Below are positions 9,693 through 17,367 of a DNA stretch of 64,000 nt, piece after piece (positions within the stretch are counted from its first letter, which is position 1; every line of letters begins with the position of its first letter). Source of the DNA: an uncultured Eubacteriales bacterium. GTDB taxonomy: Bacteria > Bacillota > Clostridia > Oscillospirales > Oscillospiraceae. Location of the stretch: assembly GCA_900544765.1 (NCBI GenBank), contig UQWI01000007.1, positions 62,001-126,000 of the forward strand, read 5' to 3'. Below the pieces are notes generated by a model, which was not told the DNA's origin, ran no database searches, and was given only the letters and a program-made list of their open reading frames with translations. Made by a program: the position numbers and the translations under genes.

Positions 9693-11156
9693 ATGAAACT
9701 CTACCTACACGGCACCGACAACAAATACGCGGCGGAGCAGACGCTGCTCACGCTGTTCCCCACGGAGCGGCCCGAGTACCCCGAGGGCGCGCCGGAGGGC
9801 GAGCGCTGCGAGCTGAGCGTCACGCGAGGGGCGAAGTACGCCGTGTGTACGGCGAAGCTCGTGCGAGGTGGGGAAGTGTTCCGCGGCCTCGCGCGCGCAG
9901 AGCGCGCAAAAATGCGCGATAAGGACGGAGAGGCGCATTACCTGAACCGCATAATAAAGCTCGCCTTCTACCGCGCGGCGCTCAGCAGCGGCGTGAAGCA
10001 GCCCGTCTGGGGCTGCCTCACAGGCGTGCGTCCGGCCAAGCTCATGACCGGCTATCTGCGCGAAGGCATGAGCCCGTCCGCCGCTCGCGGACGCTTCATG
10101 CGCGAGTACTTCGTGCAGCCTGAGCGGGCCCAGCTCTGCCTCGACGCGGCGCTCTACTCCGAGCGGGAGAGCGCGCTGTTGGAAGAGCGCGACGTATGCC
10201 TGTACGTCGGCATCCCGTTTTGCCCGACGCGCTGTGCTTACTGCTCGTTTGTCAGCCAGAGTGTGGAGAAAAGCATGAAACTGGTGCCGCAGTTCTTCGA
10301 CGCGCTGTGGCAGGACATCGCCGCCACGGGCGAGGCCGTGCGAAAAGCCGGGCTGCGGCCCGTCGCGCTCTACATGGGCGGCGGCACGCCCACAACGCTC
10401 AGCGCGCAGCATCTCGACGAGCTGTGTACACGCTTGGAGGACAGCTTCGACTTGACGCACCTGCGTGAGTACACCGTCGAAGCGGGACGCCCCGACACCA
10501 TCACGCGCGATAAGCTCGAGGCCTTGAAAAAACACGGGGTGCGCAGGGTGAGCGTGAACCCGCAGACCATGTCGGACGGCGTGCTCGAGGCCATAGGCCG
10601 GAAGCACACGGCGCAGGACATCGTAGACGCGCTGGGCCTCGTGCGCGAGGTGGGCGGCTTTGACGTGAACATGGACTTGATAGCGGGCCTGCCAACGGAC
10701 AGCCCGGAGGGCTTTGCGGACACGCTCACGCGAGTGCTCTCGCTTGCACCGGAAAACGTCACCGTCCACACGCTCTCGCTCAAGCGCGGCAGCACGCTGA
10801 CGGTAACGGGCGGCGCGCTTCCCGAGGCGGAGGACGTGGCCGCTATGCTCTCCGACGCGCTCTCGCGCCTGCCCGGGGCCGGGTACGAGCCGTATTATCT
10901 CTATAGGCAGAAGTACATGGCGGGCGGCTTCGAGAACGTGGGATGGACCAGACCGGGACACGAGAGCCCGTACAACGTCTGTATAATGGAGGAGCTGTGC
11001 AGCATAATTTCAATGGGAGCGGGCGGCTCCACCAAGCTCGTGGCGCCGGGGAAAATTAAACGTTTCTTCGCACCCAAGTACCCGCTGGAATATATAAACG
11101 GCGCCGGCGCGATTTGTGCCGTAAAGGAAAGGATAACGGATTTCTATGGCGTTTGA
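9693..11156 (+). CDS. hemZ: HemZ-type oxygen-independent coproporphyrinogen dehydrogenase-like radical SAM protein
   Basis: 487 residues. The radical SAM cluster motif is CPTRCAYC with cysteines at 177, 181 and 184, followed by YMGGGTPTTL, the glycine-rich SAM contact, and VEAGRPDTI. The roughly 165-residue N-terminal extension before the radical SAM core is the hallmark of HemZ rather than HemN/HemW. HemZ proteins are annotated as coproporphyrinogen dehydrogenases, but no other haem genes are nearby, so the physiological substrate is open. It overlaps the next gene by 11 bases. Confidence 0.88.
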   Translation: MKLYLHGTDNKYAAEQTLLTLFPTERPEYPEGAPEGERCELSVTRGAKYAVCTAKLVRGGEVFRGLARAERAKMRDKDGEAHYLNRIIKLAFYRAALSSGVKQPVWGCLTGVRPAKLMTGYLREGMSPSAARGRFMREYFVQPERAQLCLDAALYSERESALLEERDVCLYVGIPFCPTRCAYCSFVSQSVEKSMKLVPQFFDALWQDIAATGEAVRKAGLRPVALYMGGGTPTTLSAQHLDELCTRLEDSFDLTHLREYTVEAGRPDTITRDKLEALKKHGVRRVSVNPQTMSDGVLEAIGRKHTAQDIVDALGLVREVGGFDVNMDLIAGLPTDSPEGFADTLTRVLSLAPENVTVHTLSLKRGSTLTVTGGALPEAEDVAAMLSDALSRLPGAGYEPYYLYRQKYMAGGFENVGWTRPGHESPYNVCIMEELCSIISMGAGGSTKLVAPGKIKRFFAPKYPLEYINGAGAICAVKERITDFYGV

Positions 11157-12081
11157 CTTGAATGAGATAAATTACCGCACCGTGGCCGACCCGAAGGAGT
11201 TCGTAGCCGAGTGCGACGCCGAGTACGCCGCCAAAATTTCTAAGGCCGCGGACATGATAAGCGAGAACCGGAAGCGCAGCCCCATAGTCCTGCTTTCCGG
11301 CCCGAGCGGCTCCGGCAAGACGACGACGGCGCAGAAAATTGAGGAAGAGCTCCGCCGCCGAGGCATAAAGAGCTATACGATAAGCATGGACAACTACTTC
11401 CTCGACGTCAACCCCAAAACCAGCCCGCGCACGGCTGAAGGCGACTACGACTTCGAGAGCCCCAAGTGTTTGGACATGGCGCTGCTCAACGAGCACTTCA
11501 CCAAGCTGGCCAAGGGCGAGCGCATCTATGTGCCTAAGTTTGAGTTCTCCCGGAAGATGCGCGTCATGGAGCCGAGCAAGTCGCTCAAGCTCGGGCCCGA
11601 CGAGATTGCCATCTTCGAGGGCATACACGCGCTCAACGACGAGATAGCCGGGCCGCACCCGGACGCCTTTAAGCTGTATATCAGCGCGCGCAGCAACGTG
11701 GAGTTCAACGGCCAGGTGGTGTTCAAGGGTACCTGGATACGCCTCGTGCGCCGCACGGTGCGCGACAAGCTCTTCCGCGCCTACGACCCCAATGCGACCC
11801 TGTCCATGTGGGCCAATGTCCGCCGCGGCGAGAAGCTATACATCTCCCCGTACAAGAACAAGGCCAACCTCATGCTGGACACCGCCCTCAAGTACGAGCT
11901 GCCGGTTATGAACTCCGTCGCAACAGAGCTTTTCTCCTCCGTCCCGGAGGGCATAGAGCGCTATGAAGAGCTGCGCCAGGTATTGCCCGCAATACAGCTC
12001 TTCGGCCACATCGACGAGAGCCTGGTCGCCCCGGACTCGCTCGTCCGCGAGTTCATCGGCGGCGGAATTTACGACCAATAA
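11146..12081 (+). CDS. Uridine kinase / phosphoribulokinase family nucleoside kinase
   Basis: 311 residues. Walker A GPSGSGKTT at about 52-60, followed by SMDNYFLD and YDFESP, the substrate-side elements of the uridine kinase/phosphoribulokinase fold; FEGIHALND corresponds to the Walker B region. The N-terminal 45 residues and long C-terminus make it larger than classical Udk (about 210 residues), as in clostridial nucleoside-kinase-like proteins. The start overlaps hemZ by 11 bases, so the two are coupled. Exact substrate is not determinable; phosphorylation of a nucleoside is the most likely reaction. Confidence 0.82.
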   Translation: MAFDLNEINYRTVADPKEFVAECDAEYAAKISKAADMISENRKRSPIVLLSGPSGSGKTTTAQKIEEELRRRGIKSYTISMDNYFLDVNPKTSPRTAEGDYDFESPKCLDMALLNEHFTKLAKGERIYVPKFEFSRKMRVMEPSKSLKLGPDEIAIFEGIHALNDEIAGPHPDAFKLYISARSNVEFNGQVVFKGTWIRLVRRTVRDKLFRAYDPNATLSMWANVRRGEKLYISPYKNKANLMLDTALKYELPVMNSVATELFSSVPEGIERYEELRQVLPAIQLFGHIDESLVAPDSLVREFIGGGIYDQ

Positions 12082-12095
12082 GGACGAAAAACGTG

Positions 12096-12125
12096 AAGAG
12101 GACGCCTTTTGGCGTCCTCTTTTGC
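12096..12125 (+). terminator. Intrinsic terminator after the nucleoside kinase gene
   Basis: AAGAGGACGCC, loop TTTT, GGCGTCCTCTTTT: an 11-bp perfect stem ending in a T-run. Confidence 0.9.
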
Positions 12126-12134
12126 TGTGTTTTG

Positions 12135-12383
12135 TTATTGCCCCCGCCCTAGCAGCCAGTCGGCGCTTACGCCGAGAATATCGGCGAGGGCGGCAAGCTC
12201 TATATCCGATACGGGGCGCTTCTGCCCCTCGAGCAGCGAGAGCGCGGGCGTGCTTATGGCCACGCCGCGCGTTTGCAGCCGGGCGAGCAATTCGCTCTGC
12301 CTTAGACCGAGCTCAAGCCTGCGCCGCGTCACGCGCTCACCGACTATGTTCCTGTCTCCAAGCCCGAGCTTTCTAGTTCGCAC
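12135..12383 (-). CDS. Small XRE-family HTH repressor
   Basis: About 82 residues, essentially one helix-turn-helix domain: GERVTRRRLELGLRQSELLARL, a recognition region ISTPALSLLEGQKRPVSD and LGVSADWLLGRGQ at the end. Start: a GTG at 12389 lies too close to GGGGG, while the GTG at 12383 sits 7 bases after it and is preferred. It is divergent from a 61-codon gene; the shared region contains a promoter overlapped by inverted repeats that are good operator candidates, so autoregulation is inferred. No effector domain is present. Confidence 0.85.
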   Translation of the reverse strand: MRTRKLGLGDRNIVGERVTRRRLELGLRQSELLARLQTRGVAISTPALSLLEGQKRPVSDIELAALADILGVSADWLLGRGQ

Positions 12384-12423
12384 ATCCACGCCCCCTTTTG
12401 CAAAAGTATATGCAAAAAGGGAC

Positions 12424-12452
12424 TTGCCAAATTTGGTATTACCAAATATAAT
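12424..12452 (+). promoter_or_regulatory. Sigma-70-type promoter for the 61-codon gene
   Basis: TTGCCA at 12424-12429, a 17-base spacer and TATAAT at 12447-12452. The spacer and -10 are covered by the palindrome TTTGGTATTACCAAA, so a bound repressor would block polymerase. Confidence 0.65.
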
Positions 12453-12480
12453 TGAATAAATTTCGTAATACTAAATTTGG
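12427..12480. repeat. Inverted-repeat operator candidate in the XRE divergent region
   Basis: CCAAATTTGGTATTAC at 12427-12442 and GTAATACTAAATTTGG at 12465-12480 are inverted copies matching at 15 of 16 bases, 22 bases apart. The left copy is itself extended into TTTGGTATTACCAAA (12433-12447). Likely binding site of the adjacent XRE protein. Confidence 0.6.
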
Positions 12481-12489
12481 AGGCAGACC

Positions 12490-12675
12490 ATGGACGATCT
12501 CTACCACAAACTTTACCTGTTTTTATTCAATCGCATAACTGACGCAATCGAAGAGAGCCGCAGCGGCAATGTGGAAACGGTCAGGCAAATTCTAATCAAT
12601 GCTCAGATACAGGCCGAGGAAATGTGTATTACTTGTCCTCAATCGAACCAGCCCGTGACGCCGGGCTCGGGATAG
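12490..12675 (+). CDS. Small protein of unknown function, divergent from XRE repressor
   Basis: 61 residues, not assigned. A strong GGAGG lies 6 bases before ATG and a consensus promoter is just upstream, so expression is well supported. The acidic, helical body (DLYHKLYLFLFNRITDAIEE, then VRQILINAQIQAEEM) resembles short clostridial phage/ICE-associated proteins I have seen but cannot name. The last 15 or so residues (CITCPQSNQPVTPGSG) are low-complexity and overlap the 3' end of the convergent lipoprotein gene by 37 bases, suggesting the original 3' end was lost and replaced. Probably controlled by the XRE repressor. Confidence 0.6.
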   Translation: MDDLYHKLYLFLFNRITDAIEESRSGNVETVRQILINAQIQAEEMCITCPQSNQPVTPGSG

Positions 12676-13322
12676 AGCAGGCAATCCGCCGGTATGGTTG
12701 CCTCTCCGCCGCCGTGGTAGCCGACCGTTACCGCGCTGCCGGAGCTGTCGGAACAGCTGACGAAGCCGTAATTCCAATCAATCGCGCTCGCGTCGACCTT
12801 GAGCGAGTGAGTGACCGTGTACATATTCTCCGACGTGTACTCGGTGACGCACTCGAGCGGCACCCAGCCGATATCCCCCTCGGAGGCGTCCCACACTCCG
12901 CTGCGAATCAGCAGCCACGTCTCCTGCGGCTCCTTGAGCGCGGCGTTCTCCTTGATATGGCAGGCTGCGAGCACCTCGGCGTACTCGTTTTCCATCGGGT
13001 GGCTGCACTTGAAGCCGTATTCCACCGGCGAGGTGACAGCCCCGTCGGGGCAGTTGACAATCACCTGCGTGTACTCCGGCTCCGTATAGACCATGTTGTA
13101 ATAGGCATATTCGCCCAGCTCCGTCTGCGGATTTGCCGCCCTCTCGTTTGCCGCGGCGAGCTCATCCTCCAGCTCTGCTATGCGCGCCTCGAGCACGAGC
13201 GCCTCGGAGCTCTTCTGCTCCGGCGTCGCCAGAGGGGGCGGGGTGGAGACCTGAGCCGCGCCGCAGGCCGAGCAGCACAGCAGAGCGAGCGAGAGTGCGA
13301 AAGCGGCGGTTTTCCTAATCAT
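12639..13322 (-). CDS. Secreted lipoprotein of unknown function
   Basis: 227 residues. A lipoprotein signal peptide ends in CSAC with the lipidated cysteine at about 20, followed by a Pro/Thr linker and a predicted coiled coil (EARIAELEDELAAANERAANPQ, about 44-66). The remainder has many aromatic residues and paired cysteines and no recognised domain. Its ATG overlaps the stop of the membrane protein gene by 4 bases, so it is the third gene of an ECF-sigma operon; it may be a cell-surface component of that signalling system. The 3' end overlaps a convergent small gene. Confidence 0.75.
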   Translation of the reverse strand: MIRKTAAFALSLALLCCSACGAAQVSTPPPLATPEQKSSEALVLEARIAELEDELAAANERAANPQTELGEYAYYNMVYTEPEYTQVIVNCPDGAVTSPVEYGFKCSHPMENEYAEVLAACHIKENAALKEPQETWLLIRSGVWDASEGDIGWVPLECVTEYTSENMYTVTHSLKVDASAIDWNYGFVSCSDSSGSAVTVGYHGGGEATIPADCLLYPEPGVTGWFD

Positions 13323-14734
13323 TTTCCTCTTTCCTCCTGTTTCCCAAACTCATATACATAGCAGATGTTGACGCCGGTCTTGTATTCGGGGCCTTCTTCC
13401 CCGCGCTCATAGCCCGTTATGGCGACGGAGTCCTCGTCGTACCAGCTGAACCACTTTTCGTATATGTTCTGCTCGTTTTCGCGGTCAAGGCTGTAGAATT
13501 TCCCAGTTTTGCTGTCAATTACGGTGATGTTTTCATAGACGCCCTCTGTGTCCGTGGCTGCGATTGCAATCTTCGTCCCGTCCGGGCCGGCATAGGCCAT
13601 GCGCTTTACGGCCGGGAGATCCCGCATCGATACGCCGCTGAGCGGTGTGCGCTCGCCCGTGTCCAAGTCCAGCGTTTCAACCGTGTCCCCGCCGTCGAGC
13701 AGCAGCGCAAAGCTCGCGCCGGGCGAGTCAAAGCCCTCGGCGGAGCAGAGAACGATGTCCTCTGTGGGCGTGTCGTCCAGCAGATTTGCCCGTTCCAGGG
13801 TGCGCAGGTCTATTGTCCAGACGTGTACGGTCATGTCCTCCGCCTCGCCCCTATACGACCAGCAGGCTATGCCGTCTCCTGCAAAGGCGCAGGAATCAAC
13901 GTGCTCGCCGGAGAGCTCGCGCAGGTCGAGCGTCCTGCCGCGCTCCGCGTCGTACCACAGCCAGCTGCCCTCTACGCGATATAGCATGCCGCTGCCGTCC
14001 GCGGCGACGCCGCCGGAGTCAAAGTCAAGTGTCTGACCGGCATAGCCGCCGAGCACGTCGATATATTCGCCCGTCGTCAGGTCGAGCAGCACGGGGCAGT
14101 GCCTGCCGTTCACATGGCATATTATCGGCATGGCCTCGGCGCTGCTGTAGCGGCTCACAGGCGACCAGTCCAGCCACAGCCGCTCTGGCTCGCACCACGA
14201 GAGCGCGCAGACGCCGCCGCTTTCCGCGTATTCAAAGGTCACTCGCACCTCCGCGCCCTGGACGTTCAGAACTTCGTCAAAGCGCTCGGCAGCGAGGCGC
14301 GTGAATTCGCCGCCGTCCTCGTGCCAGACTTCGCTTCCCCGGAAGAAGAAGCCGTACTTCGGGCCGGTTTCTATCTCGGCTAAGTTGTAGTATCTCGCCT
14401 CTATGTCTCCCAGCTCCTGAGTGCCAATCAGCTTCACCGGGCTGTCGGGTGCGGATACCGGTTCCGGTGCGGCGTCGGGGACGACCTCACTGTACTCCAG
14501 GCCGAGGAAGCCGAGCACCGCATCGCGCACGGGCTCACTGACGGCCATGGCGGTGAGCATGCACATGAGCAGCAGCGCGGCGGCGATGACCACGCCGGTC
14601 AGTGCGCGGCGGAGCGTGTGGCGGTTCCGGCGGCGGGGGCCGGGGGCAATGTAGTAGCCCAGGCGGCGCGCCGCTGAGGCTATGTATTCGTCGTCGATGA
14701 CGCCGATGGCGTCGAAAAGCCGCTCCTCGCTCAT
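13319..14734 (-). CDS. Membrane-anchored protein, anti-sigma factor candidate
   Basis: 471 residues beginning MSEERLFDAIGVIDDEYI. A short cytoplasmic N-terminus (about 1-44) precedes one transmembrane helix (LTGVVIAAALLLMCMLTAMAV, 20 residues around 46-66) and a large extracytoplasmic domain whose repeated GxxW/DLDTGE-like segments suggest a beta-propeller. The start lies at a 4-base overlap with the ECF sigma gene and the stop overlaps the lipoprotein start, so all three are coupled. Topology and position fit an anti-sigma factor, but no zinc anti-sigma motif is seen; role inferred. Confidence 0.72.
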   Translation of the reverse strand: MSEERLFDAIGVIDDEYIASAARRLGYYIAPGPRRRNRHTLRRALTGVVIAAALLLMCMLTAMAVSEPVRDAVLGFLGLEYSEVVPDAAPEPVSAPDSPVKLIGTQELGDIEARYYNLAEIETGPKYGFFFRGSEVWHEDGGEFTRLAAERFDEVLNVQGAEVRVTFEYAESGGVCALSWCEPERLWLDWSPVSRYSSAEAMPIICHVNGRHCPVLLDLTTGEYIDVLGGYAGQTLDFDSGGVAADGSGMLYRVEGSWLWYDAERGRTLDLRELSGEHVDSCAFAGDGIACWSYRGEAEDMTVHVWTIDLRTLERANLLDDTPTEDIVLCSAEGFDSPGASFALLLDGGDTVETLDLDTGERTPLSGVSMRDLPAVKRMAYAGPDGTKIAIAATDTEGVYENITVIDSKTGKFYSLDRENEQNIYEKWFSWYDEDSVAITGYERGEEGPEYKTGVNICYVYEFGKQEERGK

Positions 14735-15288
14735 ACGTACCCCTCCGTTTCCAGGAACCGGCGCAGCCTGGCGCGCGTGCGGCTCAGCCGCGTGCGGACG
14801 CGCCCCTCGGAATAGCCGAAGCGCCCCGCGAGCTCGCCCACAGGCGCGGCGAAGAAGTAGCGGCAGACGAAGAGGTCGCGCTCTGTTTCGCTGAGGGTGC
14901 CAAGGAAATAGTTGACCGCCGAGGCCAGCTCCCGCACTTCCACGCGCTCCTCGGCCCGCGAGCGAGAGGAGACGCAGTCGGACAGCTCGTCGAGGCAGAG
15001 CGGCACCTCGCCGCCGCCTCGCTTGCCGCACGTCTGCGCCCGGATGCGCCCGAGGCTCAGGTTTCGGGTGATGCGCCCCAGGTAGGCGCCCAGCGCCGCG
15101 GGCCGCTTGGGCGGGATGCTGCGCCAGGCGGCGAGGTAGGTGTCGTTCACGCACTCGCGGCTGTCATCCTCGTCGGCAAGGATGCGCCGGGCGACGCCGT
15201 AGCAGAAGCGGCCGTATTTCGCGTCCGTCTCGCGTATCGCGTCCTCGTCGCGCGCCCAGTACAGCTCGATTATTGCCTCGTCCTCCAT
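14731..15288 (-). CDS. ECF-family RNA polymerase sigma factor
   Basis: 185 residues. Region 2 is visible around YGRFCYGVARRILADEDDSRECVNDTYLAAW (residues about 25-55) with the DDxxEC segment for core and -10 contact; region 4 is LSETERDLFVCRYFFAAPVGELAGRFGYSEGRVRTRLSRTRARL at the C-terminus. Between them is a variable linker. It heads a three-gene operon with a membrane protein that is probably its anti-sigma factor. Its own upstream region carries an ECF-like promoter, so positive autoregulation is likely. Confidence 0.9.
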   Translation of the reverse strand: MEDEAIIELYWARDEDAIRETDAKYGRFCYGVARRILADEDDSRECVNDTYLAAWRSIPPKRPAALGAYLGRITRNLSLGRIRAQTCGKRGGGEVPLCLDELSDCVSSRSRAEERVEVRELASAVNYFLGTLSETERDLFVCRYFFAAPVGELAGRFGYSEGRVRTRLSRTRARLRRFLETEGYV

Positions 15289-15320
15289 TGCCTCGCCCCC
15301 TTTGCGTCTCCCTTACTTAT

Positions 15321-15349
15321 ATAGACACTTTTTTAAGGTGTTTGTTACA
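15321..15349 (-). promoter_or_regulatory. ECF-type promoter upstream of the sigma gene
   Basis: On the minus strand TGTAAC (15349-15344), 17 bases, then GTCTAT (15326-15321). This resembles ECF promoters with an AAC -35 core and a GTC -10 and lies about 33 bases before the sigma start. Inference from pattern. Confidence 0.5.
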
Positions 15350-15372
15350 CTCGATACAAGAAATTTTCGTGC

Positions 15373-15400
15373 AAAAAAGCGGAGGCCTTGCGGCCCCCGC
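15373..15400 (-). terminator. Intrinsic terminator after the solute-binding lipoprotein gene
   Basis: On the minus strand GCGGGGGCC, tetraloop GCAA, GGCCTCCGC followed by six Ts; this lies immediately downstream of the gene ending at 15411. Confidence 0.85.
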
Positions 15401-15410
15401 GTGTGCGGCG

Positions 15411-16544
15411 TCAGTAAAATATCTCTTTCCCGGAGTCCTGCTGCGCGGCGATGACAGCCACACGCTCCGGGCTGCTGAAATAATTCAAGAACCATTCCTG
15501 CTCCACGTTCTGGGTGTTCAGACCGACGGCGAGGGTGGTGCCGTTGATTATCTCACGCGCTATATCCGCCTCGTCCTCGCTCGAATACTTCGCCGACTGT
15601 ATCAGCCTGGCATCGAGCGCCGCCGCGGTGGCGGGCAGCCAGTCGGTCTGCATCTGGTTGTCCGCGCTGTAGAGCGTGCTGAGGAAATCCCAGGCCGCGT
15701 CGGGGTCATCGCAGGCGGAGAAGATACCGAACACCATCTTCGGCTCATATATGCCCAGCGTTGTAGCGCCCGGGATGCCGACGGAGTAGTCGGAGCCGTC
15801 GTAGCCTCTCAGCCCGAAGCCGGGGCGGCCGTTGAGCCAGATGTCAAGATAGGCGGAGCCGTTAGAGGTGTTGCTCGTGTCCGGCTCCAGCGTGTGCACC
15901 ACGCCGAGCACCTCCGAGCGCACCGCCTCGTCCGCGGAGCAGAGGTAGGAATAGAGCTGGTACTCGACGATTGCGTCGCGGCTGCGCCACGGGGAGAACA
16001 GCGTCGTACCGGCGTTCGCGGCCAGCTGCGCCGCCTGCGTGAAGCTCTCCGGCTCTCCGTCGAGCGACCAGTGCAGCGCGTGGATGCTGAAGTCGAAGGG
16101 CAGATAGCGCAGCTCGCCGTCATGGCTCAGCGCTTCGGCGAGATTCGGCGCGAGCTCCGTGTCCAGGTAGTCGGTCAAGTCCAGGCTCGCGTCCCAGTAC
16201 TCGCCGATGGGGCTGCTGATTACGCCGAAGGGCTCGTCCAGCAGGTACATGTCTACATGAGTGCCTTCGTCGATTGCGTCAAGAAGCTGATTAGGATGAT
16301 CGAAGTACACCAGCTCGACCGGCCTCGCCGGGTTCGTGTCGTTGTAGTCCTCCACCACTCCGCGCACACTCAGCGCGGACGTGCTCTGGCGGCACACGCC
16401 CAGCACCAGCGTGTTTGCCTCCTGCTCAGGAGTGGACTCCGGCGTCTGCGTGGGGGAAACCTCGCCGCCGCAGCCGGTTGCGGTTAGGCACAGCACAAGC
16501 GCCAGCGCCGCGCTGAGCAGCCGCTTCAGAGTTTTCGTGTGCAT
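15411..16544 (-). CDS. Extracellular solute-binding lipoprotein (family 1-like)
   Basis: 377 residues. Lipoprotein signal peptide ending TATGC, lipidated Cys at about 25, then a Thr/Pro/Glu linker. The body (LVLGVCRQSTSALSVRGVVEDYN; PFDFSIHALHWSLDG; ACDDPDAAWDFLSTLYS) has the layout of ABC sugar-type solute-binding proteins. GGGAGGG lies 6 bases before the chosen ATG. No permease or ATPase gene is adjacent, so it is an orphan receptor: it may serve a distant transporter or act in sensing. A terminator follows and it is transcribed alone. Confidence 0.75.
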   Translation of the reverse strand: MHTKTLKRLLSAALALVLCLTATGCGGEVSPTQTPESTPEQEANTLVLGVCRQSTSALSVRGVVEDYNDTNPARPVELVYFDHPNQLLDAIDEGTHVDMYLLDEPFGVISSPIGEYWDASLDLTDYLDTELAPNLAEALSHDGELRYLPFDFSIHALHWSLDGEPESFTQAAQLAANAGTTLFSPWRSRDAIVEYQLYSYLCSADEAVRSEVLGVVHTLEPDTSNTSNGSAYLDIWLNGRPGFGLRGYDGSDYSVGIPGATTLGIYEPKMVFGIFSACDDPDAAWDFLSTLYSADNQMQTDWLPATAAALDARLIQSAKYSSEDEADIAREIINGTTLAVGLNTQNVEQEWFLNYFSSPERVAVIAAQQDSGKEIFY

Positions 16545-16658
16545 TTGTAACCCTCCCATACATTTTGTTGACTTTACTTTATAATGCCAATGTATCCAAA
16601 TTGCATCAAAATTGTATCGAAAGGCACAGATTGGCAAAAATTGTGATGGAAATTCAAA

Positions 16659-16724
16659 ATGGAAAGCGTGCTTGACATTTTGCCCGCGCCGTGCTATTCT
16701 ACAGATGGAAAGCAAGCTTTCCAT
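16659..16724. repeat. Repeated half-sites ATGGAAAGC, operator candidate
   Basis: ATGGAAAGC occurs at 16659-16667, again at 16705-16713, and inverted (GCTTTCCAT) at 16716-16724, the last two forming a palindrome with a 2-base centre. The copies bracket the promoter, as expected for autoregulation by the XRE protein encoded next. Confidence 0.55.
16672..16700 (+). promoter_or_regulatory. Consensus promoter of the XRE/membrane protein pair
   Basis: TTGACA at 16672-16677, 17-base spacer, TATTCT at 16695-16700. Confidence 0.75.
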
Positions 16725-16739
16725 ACAGGAGGTGGGCAG

Positions 16740-16943
16740 TTGAAGAACCGGCTTGAAGAGCTGCGAAAGGCGCGGGGCATAAACCAGGAGGAGCTGGCGC
16801 GGGCCCTGCGCGTGTCGCGGCAGACCATCGGCTCGCTGGAGAACGGGCGCTACAACCCGTCCATAACGCTGGCCTTCAAGATTGCGAGATTTTTCGGCCT
16901 TAGCATAGAGGAGGTGTTTATCTATGAAGAAAGCGACGAATAA
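16740..16943 (+). CDS. XRE-family transcriptional regulator
   Basis: 67 residues, a single HTH domain: KNRLEELRKARGINQEEL, recognition segment VSRQTIGSLENGRYNPSI and C-terminal FFGLSIEEVFIYEE, the classic short clostridial regulator. It starts at TTG 16740, 7 bases after GGAGG; the longer frame upstream runs through the promoter and is not coding. Its 3' end overlaps the next gene by 20 bases and supplies that gene's ribosome binding site. Likely represses its own operon through the ATGGAAAGC palindrome. Confidence 0.88.
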   Translation: MKNRLEELRKARGINQEELARALRVSRQTIGSLENGRYNPSITLAFKIARFFGLSIEEVFIYEESDE

Positions 16944-17328
16944 GACGAAGCTGTGGTACTTGGGCTATGCCGTCTGCGCCGTTATCCTGCTGCTGATAGT
17001 GTTTGCCGATTTCCCGAGGATGGCGGACATCGGGCTCTCCTGCGCCTTCGGCGCCATCTTCGGCGTGAGCTACACGCAGCTCTGGTACGACAAGCAGGTG
17101 AAGAAGGACCCCGACTTTGAAATCGAGGTCGAGGACGAGCGCAACGTGCAGATAAAACACCGCGCGGGCTATCTCACCTGCGGCATAGACTGGCTGCTGC
17201 TCAGCGCCGCGACGGTGGCGTTCATCATCCTGGACTACACGCTCCCGGCCATAATCACCGGCGCGATACTGCTTCTCCAGCCGGTGATACTCGTCGTTGC
17301 GAGCAATATAATAGAGAAGAAAATATAA
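16924..17328 (+). CDS. Small multi-pass membrane protein paired with XRE regulator (DUF2178-like)
   Basis: 134 residues with four hydrophobic segments at about 9-27, 34-50, 85-103 and 108-127 and a charged central stretch DPDFEIEVEDERNVQIKHRAG. Such four-helix proteins, similar to DUF2178, commonly follow short XRE regulators. Ribosome binding site GGAGG lies inside the regulator gene. Function is unknown; the pair looks like a sensor-regulator or a regulated membrane protein. A strong hairpin terminator follows. Confidence 0.75.
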   Translation: MKKATNKTKLWYLGYAVCAVILLLIVFADFPRMADIGLSCAFGAIFGVSYTQLWYDKQVKKDPDFEIEVEDERNVQIKHRAGYLTCGIDWLLLSAATVAFIILDYTLPAIITGAILLLQPVILVVASNIIEKKI

Positions 17329-17357
17329 AAAGACGCGCCTCACGGCGCGTCTTTTGT
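17328..17357. terminator. Bidirectional terminator between membrane protein and psuG
   Basis: AAAAGACGCGCC, loop TCAC, GGCGCGTCTTTT: a 12-bp perfect stem with A and T runs on either side, serving both convergent transcripts. Confidence 0.9.
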
Positions 17358-17367
17358 CTGCGTGTTA

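Noticed and set aside
16568..16585. TTGACT and TATAAT near each other on the plus strand
   Set aside because: Only 6 bases apart, too close to be a promoter.
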